A stretch of 64,000 nt of DNA from Mesobacillus boroniphilus (lineage in GTDB: Bacteria; Bacillota; Bacilli; Bacillales; Cytobacillaceae), in contig NZ_QTKX01000001.1 of NCBI RefSeq assembly GCF_018424685.1, positions 1,922,001-1,986,000 of the forward strand, read 5' to 3'. Positions 47,107 to 55,214 of this stretch are shown here, piece by piece. The translations under genes and the position numbers were made by a program. Below the pieces are notes generated by a model. The model did not search any database. It was not told the DNA's origin and worked only from the letters and a program-made list of their open reading frames with translations. Each line of letters begins with the position of its first letter. The first letter of the stretch is position 1.

Positions 47107-47551
47107 GAAAAGCGGAGGCGCCTTGGTCAGCCCCGACAAGCGCTGCCCGACAAGAACGCCACGTCCTCCCAAAAGCTACCGCTTTCGGTCGTGCGATGAA
47201 TCGCTTCGAAGCCTTCCTTGTCCTGTGGCTGTCGGGTCTAGCACGTCCTGTGCCTCGGAGGGCCGGCCGGTGAAGTCGTTCTTTGACTTCATTGGGCGGA
47301 CCGAAATTGCAATGTATAGCCGACTGCCCAAAAATGCAGAAACTGGAGACTCCGACAAAGAAGCGCTTTTTGCTTCTGCCGCGGAGTTGATGTTTCGGAG
47401 TTTCTAGGAGGCGAAACTAGACAAGCGTCTCGAGGAGTTAGGAGCCGCAGCTAGACAAGTGACTCGAGCTGCTCAAAGCTAACGCTTCTCGCAAGATACT
47501 CGTGGAAGTAATCTCAGCGATGAAAACTGGCTAGGCGCTGGAGCTGGACAC
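47103..47551. repeat. Dispersed repeat element, copy 2 (extended)
   Basis: About 449 bp related to 20491-20727. Both begin ATAAGAAAAGCG and end GCGCTGGAGCT(A/G)GACAC. This copy keeps the 10-bp stem/7-nt loop hairpin as CGGTGAAGTC-GTTCTTT-GACTTCATTG, with changes that keep pairing as G-U. It carries roughly 200 bp of extra inner sequence with repeated GCTAGACAAG and CTCGAG motifs. Open frames inside it are not genes. Confidence 0.85.
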
Positions 47552-47592
47552 TTCTCGAAGTGATAATTATACATTCTTATAATTTACAGGTG

Positions 47593-47617
47593 GACCGCCT
47601 GATTCGGCGGTCTTTTT
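47593..47617 (+). terminator. Terminator after repeat copy 2
   Basis: GACCGCC / GGCGGTC stem with T5, reading rightward before yqkD. Confidence 0.8.
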
Positions 47618-47678
47618 CATGTTTGTACTACCAAGACTAATGGTAAAATAAAGAAAACAGATTATCGGAGGGTTGAGC

Positions 47679-48617
47679 TTGAGAAGAGCATTCCGTGTGC
47701 TATTTTCTTTTTTGTTTGTCCTAACCTCGCTCGGGGTTTTTATATCCAATAAAGTCATGTTCTTAAAAAGGAAAGATGACGAAGAAATCTTCAACCGAGA
47801 AACGAAAGCCGGGCATCTGGTGCCTGATGAATATGATTCCCTGCCAAAAACGGAAATTACCATTCCTTCGTCCTTTGGTTACTCATTGAAAGCCGTCCTT
47901 GTTGAACCACATGACACAAACCGCTACATCATCATTACTCATGGGGTTACCCAGAGCAAGACGAATTCTGTGAAATACATGAATTTGTTTCTGAACAGGG
48001 GATTCAATGCGGTTATCTACGACCACCGCCGCCATGGGGAATCCGGCGGGAAGACCACAAGCTATGGATACTATGAGAAGTTCGACCTGAAATCGGTGGT
48101 AGACTGGCTGAGGGAGGAGAAGGGTCCGGATTTGCTTCTCGGAATCCATGGAGAGTCTATGGGAGCCGCTACCCTGCTCCTTTATGCAGGCATGATTGAG
48201 GACGGTGCGGACTTCTATGTGGCAGATTGCCCTTTCTCTGACTTCAGCGAACAGCTCGCTTACCGCATCAAGGAAGAGGTTAAGTTTTTGCCTCCAAAAC
48301 TATTGCTGCCAGTCGCCAGCATGTTCGTTCGCATCCGTGATAAGTATTCTTTGAGCGAGGTATCCCCGATTGCGGTTATCGAAAATATCAAAAACCCGAT
48401 TCTGTTCATCCATAGCCGCAAGGACGACTTCATCCTGCCATCTATGACCGAGGCCTTGTTTGAGCAGAAACAAGGGCCGAAGAAGCTATACATGGCCGAT
48501 AACGGCCTTCATGCCCAATCCTACAGCGAAAACCGGGAACAATACGAGAAGGTGCTCGATGAATTTCTTGAGGAACATGTCTGTGCCGATCATGGAAGTA
48601 CGGAAGTGGACCATTAA
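47679..48617 (+). CDS. yqkD: Alpha/beta hydrolase YqkD
   Basis: A 312-residue membrane-anchored or exported hydrolase. A hydrophobic anchor covers about residues 4-24. The nucleophile elbow is HGESMGAA (Ser in GxSxG), the oxyanion strand ITHGVTQSK, and the C-terminal catalytic His in NGLHAQSY. Substrate unknown. The start is TTG at 47679, six nt after GGAGGG; a TTG two codons earlier is too close to that site. Confidence 0.87.
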   Translation: MRRAFRVLFSFLFVLTSLGVFISNKVMFLKRKDDEEIFNRETKAGHLVPDEYDSLPKTEITIPSSFGYSLKAVLVEPHDTNRYIIITHGVTQSKTNSVKYMNLFLNRGFNAVIYDHRRHGESGGKTTSYGYYEKFDLKSVVDWLREEKGPDLLLGIHGESMGAATLLLYAGMIEDGADFYVADCPFSDFSEQLAYRIKEEVKFLPPKLLLPVASMFVRIRDKYSLSEVSPIAVIENIKNPILFIHSRKDDFILPSMTEALFEQKQGPKKLYMADNGLHAQSYSENREQYEKVLDEFLEEHVCADHGSTEVDH

Positions 48618-48674
48618 TACAAGTTGAGCGATGTTTTATCTTACGCTCTGGTTCTTTTTCAGTTCGTATGTAAT

Positions 48675-48800
48675 CAATAGAGCCCCTCTATTGGACACTT
48701 TTCTCACGTTCCGGCTTCCGTTTGTCCGTTAGGAGCTTTCTATCGGACACTTTTCTATTTCCTCGGCTCACATTTGGCCGTTACAGGCCCCGTCACTAGT
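48675..48800. repeat. Degenerate 52-bp-period hairpin repeats
   Basis: Two units with GGACACTTTTCT at 48693 and 48745 (period 52). Hairpins are CAATAG-AGCCCCT-CTATTG (48675-48693) and TGTCCGTTAG-GAGCTTT-CTATCGGACA (48723-48749, one mismatch), both with 7-nt loops spaced 52 nt; a third position is degenerate. Same architecture as the array at 9334-9640. No gene in the 228 bp between yqkD and the lipoprotein gene. Confidence 0.75.
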
Positions 48801-48811
48801 CTATTGAGCGC

Positions 48812-48842
48812 AAAAAAAAGATCGGCCCATTCCTGAGCCAAT
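48812..48842 (-). terminator. Terminator of the lipoprotein gene
   Basis: ATTGGCTC / GGGCCGAT stem (with G-U pairs) followed by T8 on the reverse strand. Confidence 0.8.
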
Positions 48843-48845
48843 CCT

Positions 48846-49391
48846 TTACTGTTTTTCTCCCTGGCGATCGATTTCTTTGCCTTCAGCATTCAGTGCCCTG
48901 ACTTCCTTGTAATCGCCAATTTCGTAATAATAGCGTTCGTTTTCTTTTTCAAAGATTTCTATTTTCGCAAACTTGCCATCTGGTCCTGCAGCTTCAATTG
49001 TTTTGATATCCGGATTCACGATTTTTCCGAAAATCACGGGAACCTTCGCATCCAATGTTCCGTCTTCTTTAAAGGTTGTGAAAGTATCGGCATACAGGAT
49101 CATGAAATCATTTTTATAATAAGTCCAGTGATTATGCCCCGCATTTTCCCAGCCTTCTTTTTCGCTGCCATTGATATAGGCTACTGCCAGCGCGTCGAAT
49201 GTGTTTGAGCCTTCTTTTTGCTCTGTTGTGTAAAAGATGAGCCATCCATCCTCCACTTTTTCCTTGTGGACGATTTGTTTGATGTTGAACGGAATATCGT
49301 TTTGGATTGCTTCTCCCGCAGTCTTGTAGGCGCACGCAGACAGCACAAGTGCGCACAAAATCATTATGGCCGACCTCCAAAATTTCCCCAT
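48846..49391 (-). CDS. Putative lipoprotein of unknown function
   Basis: A 181-residue exported protein with a signal peptide and lipobox LSAC (Cys near residue 19), so probably anchored to the outer face of the membrane. The mature part is soluble, mixed alpha/beta, with many aromatic residues (NHWTYYKNDFMILYAD). I do not recognise a family. GGGGAGAAAG precedes the ATG at 49391; an ATG eight codons earlier is less well placed. Confidence 0.75.
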   Translation of the reverse strand: MGKFWRSAIMILCALVLSACAYKTAGEAIQNDIPFNIKQIVHKEKVEDGWLIFYTTEQKEGSNTFDALAVAYINGSEKEGWENAGHNHWTYYKNDFMILYADTFTTFKEDGTLDAKVPVIFGKIVNPDIKTIEAAGPDGKFAKIEIFEKENERYYYEIGDYKEVRALNAEGKEIDRQGEKQ

Positions 49392-49476
49392 CTTTCTCCC
49401 CTGCCTTCGCGTCAAACTTCTATGTAGTTCTACACCCTTCTCTCTTATTTAACCTTTTTTTCAATTTTTTGTAAAC

Positions 49477-49806
49477 TCATAACCTTCTTTTATCATAAAA
49501 GCTCATTCTTGGATTCAAATATTCATTCGGGCTCTTTAATTGGAAACATCCTGCTGTATCCTTATAATCAATCGTCATCTCTTCATCAAAAAAGACTTCC
49601 TTGGATTTTTCCATATAGATTGGAATCCCGCCTGTTTCTATCTTGTTTTCTTCCTCATATCGTTCGCTTTCAAACCAGAGGGCAGCTACCCCACTTACTG
49701 CACAGCCGCATCCGTCTATATCATATTTTAATTTTAGATACCCTTGTTTTCCCGAAATTTTTTCTTGCAGTTTGTTTGAAGCTGCTTCAGTGATTTTTAA
49801 TTTCAT
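49477..49806 (-). CDS. yqkB: Iron-sulfur cluster biosynthesis family protein YqkB
   Basis: A 109-residue HesB/IscA-like protein. The strand GYLKLKYDIDGCGCAVSGV near residue 22 holds the two cysteines, and SPNEYLNPRM near the C-terminus is family-typical. It matches B. subtilis YqkB. Whether it carries Fe-S clusters is inferred from the fold. Start at 49806 follows AAGGGAG at 8 nt. Confidence 0.85.
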   Translation of the reverse strand: MKLKITEAASNKLQEKISGKQGYLKLKYDIDGCGCAVSGVAALWFESERYEEENKIETGGIPIYMEKSKEVFFDEEMTIDYKDTAGCFQLKSPNEYLNPRMSFYDKRRL

Positions 49807-49957
49807 TGATTGCACTCCCTTTCCGATTTTTCATTTTACCATACGAGGATCATTATTTCGTTTGATAACCCCTGGCCAATCTCAAAATAGTCTTGCAATT
49901 TTTCTGTTTAGCTTTTACTATCAAAGATAATTGTGACACTTGAAAGGGGTGCTTATT

Positions 49958-50173
49958 TTGTCAAAAGTAACGATAAAGGTGAATGATAATGGTTCATTAA
50001 GGATTTCCGGCGATGTTGAGCTGTTGGATGGTGCCGGCAATAAATATGAAACGAAACCTGTTTTCTCGCTTTGCCGCTGTGGCATGAGCAAAAACATGCC
50101 GTTCTGCGATGCTTCCCATAAAGGGAAATTCGAATCAGTCGTGCGTGCACCGCAAGCTGATGAAACGGAATAA
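49958..50173 (+). CDS. CDGSH-type iron-sulfur protein
   Basis: A 71-residue protein with the [2Fe-2S] motif CRCGMSKNMPFCDASHKG, three Cys and one His as in mitoNEET-type proteins, without a membrane anchor. Likely a cytosolic redox or cluster-transfer protein. The start is TTG at 49958 after AAAGGGGTG. It is divergent from yqkB, another Fe-S protein. Confidence 0.9.
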   Translation: MSKVTIKVNDNGSLRISGDVELLDGAGNKYETKPVFSLCRCGMSKNMPFCDASHKGKFESVVRAPQADETE

Positions 50174-50180
50174 TATTTTT

Positions 50181-50212
50181 GAGGGCAATGGTCATCCCAT
50201 TGCTCTTTTTTT
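50181..50212 (+). terminator. Terminator of the CDGSH gene
   Basis: GGGCAATGG / CCATTGCTC stem followed by T7. Confidence 0.85.
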
Positions 50213-50289
50213 ACGGGGATCTTTCCAGGACATTATAAAGGAGATGGTCCTGAGATGGAGCATCACTAGTGAATATCTCAATGACTCGA

Positions 50290-50628
50290 CTACCATTCAT
50301 CCGCAAGCCTGACATCGGCAATGTGTGAAATCCCGATACGATGGATTTCTTCGAATCTGTCAACAATATGGAGCTTCTGCCCAAGTTCATTCCAATAATG
50401 GATTTTTCCAATCACCAATTCATATTTCCTTTGCCTGTAATAGGTGATGCTGAGCGGGCGGTTATACTCCATCGCTTCGAGGATCGTTTCATTCAATTGT
50501 TCAAGCTGCTGTTCATCCAGCTGCTTTTCCTTTTCATATTCGTCCTCCTGTGCCCAGTCACGCAACATCTTGACATGCTCTGGAAGCATCATTGACGTCC
50601 ATTTAATTCTTCCTCGGTCGCGAATCAT
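50290..50628 (-). CDS. YolD-like protein
   Basis: A 112-residue protein of the YolD-like family, which in Bacillus sits with UvrX/YqjW-type Y-family polymerases and may be its partner, as UmuD-like proteins are elsewhere. It begins RDRGRIKWTSMMLPEH, the family signature, with a charged helical middle. It is 21 nt downstream of uvrX, in an apparent SOS operon. Confidence 0.88.
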   Translation of the reverse strand: MIRDRGRIKWTSMMLPEHVKMLRDWAQEDEYEKEKQLDEQQLEQLNETILEAMEYNRPLSITYYRQRKYELVIGKIHYWNELGQKLHIVDRFEEIHRIGISHIADVRLADEW

Positions 50629-50649
50629 CTTGCTCTCCTCCTCCTGTTA

Positions 50650-51909
50650 TCAACCCTTATGCCCGCCAACGAGTGCGGCGCGATGCCTTGCTGTTCCGGC
50701 TGCTGTATACGATACCGCCCTTAAGAGTGCTGACGAGCCGTATCGGCTGCGGATCCGGTCCATTGCGTAGCCAAGCTCTTTCTTTTTCCAGCCGTTTTTT
50801 TCAAATAGATTCAATTGGAATTCGCTGTCGGTGACGAGATTCCCGAGTGAAATCGAGATGCTGCGCACCGTCTTTCCCGTATAGTTCTCGGCAAAAAGCT
50901 CGAGGCAGACACGATACAGGTCCATCGTGATATTTGTCGGATCCTCAATCGTCCTTGAGCGGTGGAAACCTCCGCCGAATTCGTCCTGGCTGTAGCCAGC
51001 CCCAAAACTTATGGTTCGGCCTGCTTTTCCATGGCTTCTTGCCCTGCGAGCGACTTCCTCGCACATTTCGAGGATGACATGCTTGATTTCCTCTTCTTCT
51101 TTATAATCGCGAAGCAGAATCTGGCTTTTCCCAAAGCTGACCTGCCCTTCCATGATTGGGGCACCGATATCCGAAAAATCGATTCCCCATGCATGCCAGT
51201 ACAGCTGGTTGCCCATGATGCCGAATTTTTTCTCCAGTTTCTCAAGATCATAGCGGGCCAGCTGGCCGACGGTAAAAATCCCCATGCTGTTCAATGTTTT
51301 TTCAACGCGGCGGCCGATCCCCCACATTTCCCTTAGCGGCGAGACTTTCCACAGCTTCGTCTGGACATCATCATAGGTCCATTCAGCAATGCCCTTCTTT
51401 TTTGCATCGAGGTCAAGACAGAGCTTTGACATCAGCATGTTCGGCCCGATTCCAATTGCACAGGGAAGCTGGAATTCGCGCTCAATGTCATCTTTGATTT
51501 TTTTTGCAATTGAAGCAGCGTCTCCCCAAAGCTTCGAAGCTCCGTCAACTTTTATGAAGCTTTCGTCGACACTGTAGGTATGGATTGCTTCCTTTGGGAC
51601 ATAGCGATTGAATACACGGGAGATTTCTGTGGAGATTCGCAGGTAGGTGGACATTTGCGGATCAACGACAATAATTCGCGGATCATCGGGAATTTCAAAT
51701 TTTCGTGACCCAGTCTTGATGCCAAACTCCTTTTTCAAACGCGGTGAGGCTGCGAGGACAACGCTTCCCGGGCGGTCAAGATTCCCGACGACAGCCAGGT
51801 AACAGTCAAGAGGATCAAGGCCAAGCATCACGGCGGCACAGCTCGCATAAAAACTCTTCATATCCACACATAAAATTTTATTTTGCGGCATTTCGATGTA
51901 ATCGACCAT
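50650..51909 (-). CDS. Y-family DNA polymerase, UvrX/YqjW type
   Basis: A 419-residue translesion DNA polymerase. Catalytic acidic residues are Asp16 in CVDMKSFYASC and Asp115-Glu116 in YSVDESF. The HhH thumb region includes LREMWGIGRRVEKTLNSMGI. QLNLF at 365-369 is a sliding-clamp binding pentapeptide. Two LexA boxes flank the promoter, so it should be DNA-damage induced. AAAGGAGAG precedes the ATG. In B. subtilis the chromosomal homologue is yqjW. Confidence 0.93.
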   Translation of the reverse strand: MVDYIEMPQNKILCVDMKSFYASCAAVMLGLDPLDCYLAVVGNLDRPGSVVLAASPRLKKEFGIKTGSRKFEIPDDPRIIVVDPQMSTYLRISTEISRVFNRYVPKEAIHTYSVDESFIKVDGASKLWGDAASIAKKIKDDIEREFQLPCAIGIGPNMLMSKLCLDLDAKKKGIAEWTYDDVQTKLWKVSPLREMWGIGRRVEKTLNSMGIFTVGQLARYDLEKLEKKFGIMGNQLYWHAWGIDFSDIGAPIMEGQVSFGKSQILLRDYKEEEEIKHVILEMCEEVARRARSHGKAGRTISFGAGYSQDEFGGGFHRSRTIEDPTNITMDLYRVCLELFAENYTGKTVRSISISLGNLVTDSEFQLNLFEKNGWKKKELGYAMDRIRSRYGSSALLRAVSYTAAGTARHRAALVGGHKG

Positions 51910-51949
51910 GTTTCTTCTCTCCTTTCCGAAGGGGTACCGCTATCAATAA

Positions 51950-51961
51950 GAACATCTGTTC
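51950..51961. promoter_or_regulatory. LexA (SOS) box 1
   Basis: GAACATCTGTTC, a perfect GAACrnryGTTC core, about 40 nt before uvrX. The consensus outer C and G are replaced. Confidence 0.7.
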
Positions 51962-51967
51962 CGTTTC

Positions 51968-51973
51968 ATTATA
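51968..51973 (-). promoter_or_regulatory. -10 element of uvrX-yolD
   Basis: Reverse-strand TATAAT between the two LexA boxes; no clear -35 except CATATT inside box 2. Confidence 0.5.
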
Positions 51974-51987
51974 CCCATTATAATAAG

Positions 51988-52001
51988 CGAATATGCGTTC
52001 G
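51988..52001. promoter_or_regulatory. LexA (SOS) box 2
   Basis: CGAATATGCGTTCG, one mismatch from CGAACrnryGTTCG, 38 nt from box 1. Confidence 0.7.
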
Positions 52002-52137
52002 GTTTCAATGGTAATTTTCCGGCGGACTGACTTAATTAAGGGGTAAATGGTGAGTCATGCCAGGAATGGACAATTTTTCGGAAGGGTGTTTGCTCCGGCA
52101 TTTCCAAGTATAATCAGGGGGGAGAGGTGCTGTTTTT

Positions 52138-52329
52138 ATGGATAAAAAACTCATTCGCAAGATGGTCCAGAAATGCTTCGTGCAGTACCGGCATGATGAT
52201 ACACTGCCGTTTGGCGAGGCGGAATTCGAAGAGATCTATGAAAAGATTGTGGACCTGAAAAAAGAGGAGCCTGAGGCGGATTTGCATGATATCATCAATG
52301 ATGCCGTTTATGAATTTTTGGCTACGTAA
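52138..52329 (+). CDS. YqzH-like protein
   Basis: A 63-residue acidic helical protein similar in length and N-terminal pattern (MDKKLIRKMVQKCFVQY) to B. subtilis YqzH, which lies beside yqjW. Function unknown. GGGGGGAGAGG lies upstream. Divergent from uvrX. Confidence 0.65.
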   Translation: MDKKLIRKMVQKCFVQYRHDDTLPFGEAEFEEIYEKIVDLKKEEPEADLHDIINDAVYEFLAT

Positions 52330-52412
52330 AAACAATTTGGAAGCCCGATACAATGAGCCGGCCAACCCTAAAAAATGACGGGCATCAAGAACAGCTGATT
52401 CCGACATTCCCG

Positions 52413-52460
52413 AAATAGTAAAAAGGCTGCCCTAAATGACAGCCTTTTTACTATTTTAAT
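52413..52460. terminator. Bidirectional terminator, 17-bp perfect stem
   Basis: AAATAGTAAAAAGGCTG / CAGCCTTTTTACTATTT with a 10-nt loop; serves the anti-sigma gene and the rightward yqzH transcript. Confidence 0.9.
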
Positions 52461-53794
52461 TTGATGTTCGCCTCACCTTTGATTTGTGAAGGATAATCAT
52501 GGATTTTTAGAGAGATGGGCCCAGGTGCGGCTCCTTCTTTAAAATACGGAAACAAGATATCGATGGATCCGCCCTCCATATTATATCTAACAGCTTGCGA
52601 GCCGTCCCCGATTTTTTCGCCAGTCTGATCAACCGCCTGATCAAATGAAATATTTACATGCCCATTCTCGGAGCCTTTTTGGAAAGTCAGCATCAAATCA
52701 TTCTCCTCCCTGCTCACTTTCATCAATCTGCCGTCGCTTGGAGCCTTCAATATTTCCAGCTTATCCGGATCAAGTATGATATCAAGTTCCTTTTTATCAA
52801 GTGCCCGTACCGAATTAAAACGCAGATAAAGCTCTTTTGGTTTTTTGAAGTAATTGCTTTGCAGGTAAAACTCTTTGGTGTTCTCCTCCGAATGGCTGAT
52901 AATCGTTCCATTATTGATTGCTGCCCATTCCTCACCGGTTTCATCCATTAGCCTTAAGTCGTTAAATCCAAAGATCTGCTTGGAATTCTCCTCATCAAAA
53001 TGGACGGTTACACCAATTCGTGTAGGATAGATTGACACTTTTTCGACAGTGATTTTCTGTCCCTCAAACTCGACTGTTTCATTTACTTCAAATATTTCTT
53101 TTTTATCCTTAAAAGCATCCTTGTCAATTGAGAACGGAAGCACCCAACTGTCAGCAAGCATATTCAGAGGCTGGCCGTTTTCTGCTCTTCCTTCAGCGAG
53201 CTCAATACTCAGCTTCAAGTTTTCAGGAAGATTGGTCCCATAAAATTCATATCTTGCCTGAAGCAGATCCTCGTTATTCTGCGAATCCCATCCACCAAAC
53301 GACAACACCGTTTCTTCCAAATTATTTCCTTCACTGTCGGTCAGCCTCAGGTTTTCAACCGAGATTTCCTCGTGTCCGCCTGAAGAGTCAATCTTATAAA
53401 AGAGCACCATCATCTGTTCGTCGACGATCACCGAGTCAAGTGTAATTTTTATCCCATCATGTTCATCAGACACACCGATTTTTTGTGCGAAATCATTTTC
53501 AACTGCTGCAGTCAGCCCTTTATCATAGCGGACAAGCTCTACAACCTTCTCCATCCCCGGTATTAAGGTGACATACGAAGCAAATGTCTCTGACGTCCTC
53601 AGCATCGCTGTAAAAGCAAAAATCAGGATGGCTGCTGATGCGAATGTCCTCATTAACAAAAGGTTTTTCTTCTTTTTCTTTTTCCCCTTACTGATTCCTG
53701 CAGCGATTGCCTCATCCAGCAGGAGTTCAGGGACTTCGATAGTATCAAGTGCGACCCGAGCCTTTGTCAGTTTTTTTTCTTCAGCATTAAGCAT
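52451..53794 (-). CDS. Anti-sigma factor, DUF4179-type
   Basis: A 447-residue membrane-anchored protein. A cytoplasmic head of about 45 residues ends in a Lys-rich patch (GKKKKKKNLLL), followed by one helix (about 47-65) and a large extracytoplasmic domain of beta type, resembling DUF4179 and related anti-sigma outer domains. It overlaps the upstream ECF sigma gene by 8 nt. The signal sensed is unknown. Similar in logic to rsiX but not closely related. Confidence 0.8.
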   Translation of the reverse strand: MLNAEEKKLTKARVALDTIEVPELLLDEAIAAGISKGKKKKKKNLLLMRTFASAAILIFAFTAMLRTSETFASYVTLIPGMEKVVELVRYDKGLTAAVENDFAQKIGVSDEHDGIKITLDSVIVDEQMMVLFYKIDSSGGHEEISVENLRLTDSEGNNLEETVLSFGGWDSQNNEDLLQARYEFYGTNLPENLKLSIELAEGRAENGQPLNMLADSWVLPFSIDKDAFKDKKEIFEVNETVEFEGQKITVEKVSIYPTRIGVTVHFDEENSKQIFGFNDLRLMDETGEEWAAINNGTIISHSEENTKEFYLQSNYFKKPKELYLRFNSVRALDKKELDIILDPDKLEILKAPSDGRLMKVSREENDLMLTFQKGSENGHVNISFDQAVDQTGEKIGDGSQAVRYNMEGGSIDILFPYFKEGAAPGPISLKIHDYPSQIKGEANIKLK

Positions 53795-54308
53795 AACCTA
53801 ATCCCCCTTCTTCTTCGAGCTGGTCGCGAAGATCCCTCAGTCCTTTGTTCAGCCAAGTCTTCACGGTACCTTCAGGGCATTCCAGAATTTCGGCAATTTC
53901 CTTTATTTTAAAATCATGTACATATTTCAGTTCGATGACCTGCCTGGTTTTTGGATCAAGCTTGCCGATGACTTCCTCTACTTCAAGCCAGCTGGACTGG
54001 TACTCAGAGCCCATCAGGCTGATGAGATCATCGCTGACGAGGAGCCGCTTCCGTTTCTTCAATTCGTCGTTGCAGTAATTTAGCAGTATCCTTATCAGCC
54101 ATGTCGTGAAATATTGCGGCTCCTTCACCTTGCGGATTGAGCGGAACGCCCTGTAGGTGATCTCCTGCATTGCTTCGACTGCGTCCTCACTATTTTTCAA
54201 ATAACTGAGGGCAATCCGATATAGGCGCACTTTATGCAGTTGCATCAGTTCATAAAATGCAGTTTCATCACCTTTCTTAGCTTTTTGTATTAATTCTTGA
54301 AGCTCCAA
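53787..54308 (-). CDS. ECF-type RNA polymerase sigma factor
   Basis: A 173-residue ECF sigma factor. Region 2 contains NSEDAVEAMQEITYRAFRSI and region 4 FKIKEIAEILECPEGTVKTW, an HTH. It resembles the SigV/YlaC group, but the exact orthologue is unclear. The start is TTG at 54308 with GGGGGAG upstream. Co-transcribed with its anti-sigma gene and preceded by an ECF-like promoter. Confidence 0.88.
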   Translation of the reverse strand: MELQELIQKAKKGDETAFYELMQLHKVRLYRIALSYLKNSEDAVEAMQEITYRAFRSIRKVKEPQYFTTWLIRILLNYCNDELKKRKRLLVSDDLISLMGSEYQSSWLEVEEVIGKLDPKTRQVIELKYVHDFKIKEIAEILECPEGTVKTWLNKGLRDLRDQLEEEGGLGYA

Positions 54309-54341
54309 TTTGTCTCCCCCTGACTTTCTCTCTAACTATTA

Positions 54342-54367
54342 GACACACAAGCCGGAAAAAAGTTTTA
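54342..54367 (-). promoter_or_regulatory. Autoregulatory ECF promoter of the second sigma operon
   Basis: Reverse strand TAAAAC (54362-54367), 16 nt starting with a T-run, TGTC (54342-54345), 33 nt before the sigma start. Variant of the AAC/CGTC ECF pattern. Confidence 0.6.
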
Positions 54368-54372
54368 ACAAA

Positions 54373-54403
54373 TTTAAAAAACCGCCAAAAAAATCGTGGC
54401 GGT
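54373..54403 (-). terminator. Terminator of yqjP-yqjQ
   Basis: ACCGCC / GGCGGT stem followed by T6 on the reverse strand, 9 nt after yqjQ. Confidence 0.85.
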
Positions 54404-54411
54404 CTGGATGT

Positions 54412-55206
54412 TTATTTTTTGTTGAACATATTCTTGCCGAATAACTCAAAGGTCCTGGGAAACAGGGTATAAAATCTGCTGCCTGCATTCATCCAACGCG
54501 GCAGGTTGATTTCACGTGTTCTCGTCATCATGCGGTTGACTACTTGTTTTGCCACGTATTCAGGCTGCAGCATAAAACGCTTTACATTTTTGACGTAGGT
54601 TCCCTGCTTATCCGCGACCTCAAAAAAATTCGTAGCGATTGGACCAGGATTGACCGAGGTGACAAAGATATTGTCATCAGCAACCTCCATCCGCAGGCTG
54701 TTCGTGTAGCCAAGCACCGCATGCTTTGTTGCCGAATAAACACTTGATTTCGGTGTGGCAATCTTGCCCGCCTGGGAAGCAATATTGATAATATGACCGC
54801 TTCTCCTCTGCTTCATAGCAGGCAGCACCATCGACGTGCAAGCCATCAATCCGACGACATTGACATCGAACATCGTTTTAATATCATCAATTTTCGCTTC
54901 GTGTGCATAATCAAAAATGCCAAAGCCAGCATTGTTGACCAGTATATCAACGTAGCGGATGTCAGAAAGCACTTCTGAGAAAACCCGCTTGATTGCTTCA
55001 GGGTCAGCCACATCCAGCTGCTGGGCATGGACATTGATGGCATACTTTGATTGTAATTCTTTTTTTAAACTCTCTAGTTTATCGATACTCCGGGCCAGAA
55101 GGACGAGATTCGCTCCGCGCGCGGCGCAAAGCCTGGCAATCTCGGCCCCGATTCCCCCAGAGGCACCGGTTATAATAATATTTTTTCCTTTTAAGGACGG
55201 CATCAT
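54412..55206 (-). CDS. yqjQ: Short-chain dehydrogenase YqjQ
   Basis: A 264-residue SDR-fold NAD(P)-dependent oxidoreductase. The cofactor motif TGASGGIGAE is at residues 14-23, NNAGFG near 90, the catalytic Ser in INIASQAGK and YSATKHAVLG (Tyr and Lys). The C-terminal part is basic and hydrophobic, so membrane association is possible. Substrate unknown. AGGTGAAAG precedes two adjacent ATGs. It follows yqjP by 8 nt. Confidence 0.88.
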   Translation of the reverse strand: MMPSLKGKNIIITGASGGIGAEIARLCAARGANLVLLARSIDKLESLKKELQSKYAINVHAQQLDVADPEAIKRVFSEVLSDIRYVDILVNNAGFGIFDYAHEAKIDDIKTMFDVNVVGLMACTSMVLPAMKQRRSGHIINIASQAGKIATPKSSVYSATKHAVLGYTNSLRMEVADDNIFVTSVNPGPIATNFFEVADKQGTYVKNVKRFMLQPEYVAKQVVNRMMTRTREINLPRWMNAGSRFYTLFPRTFELFGKNMFNKK

Positions 55207-55214
55207 CTTTCACC

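Noticed and set aside
47045..47407. 120-residue frame in the dispersed repeat
   Set aside because: It lies in repeat sequence, shares its middle with the frame in copy 1, and has no start site or domain.
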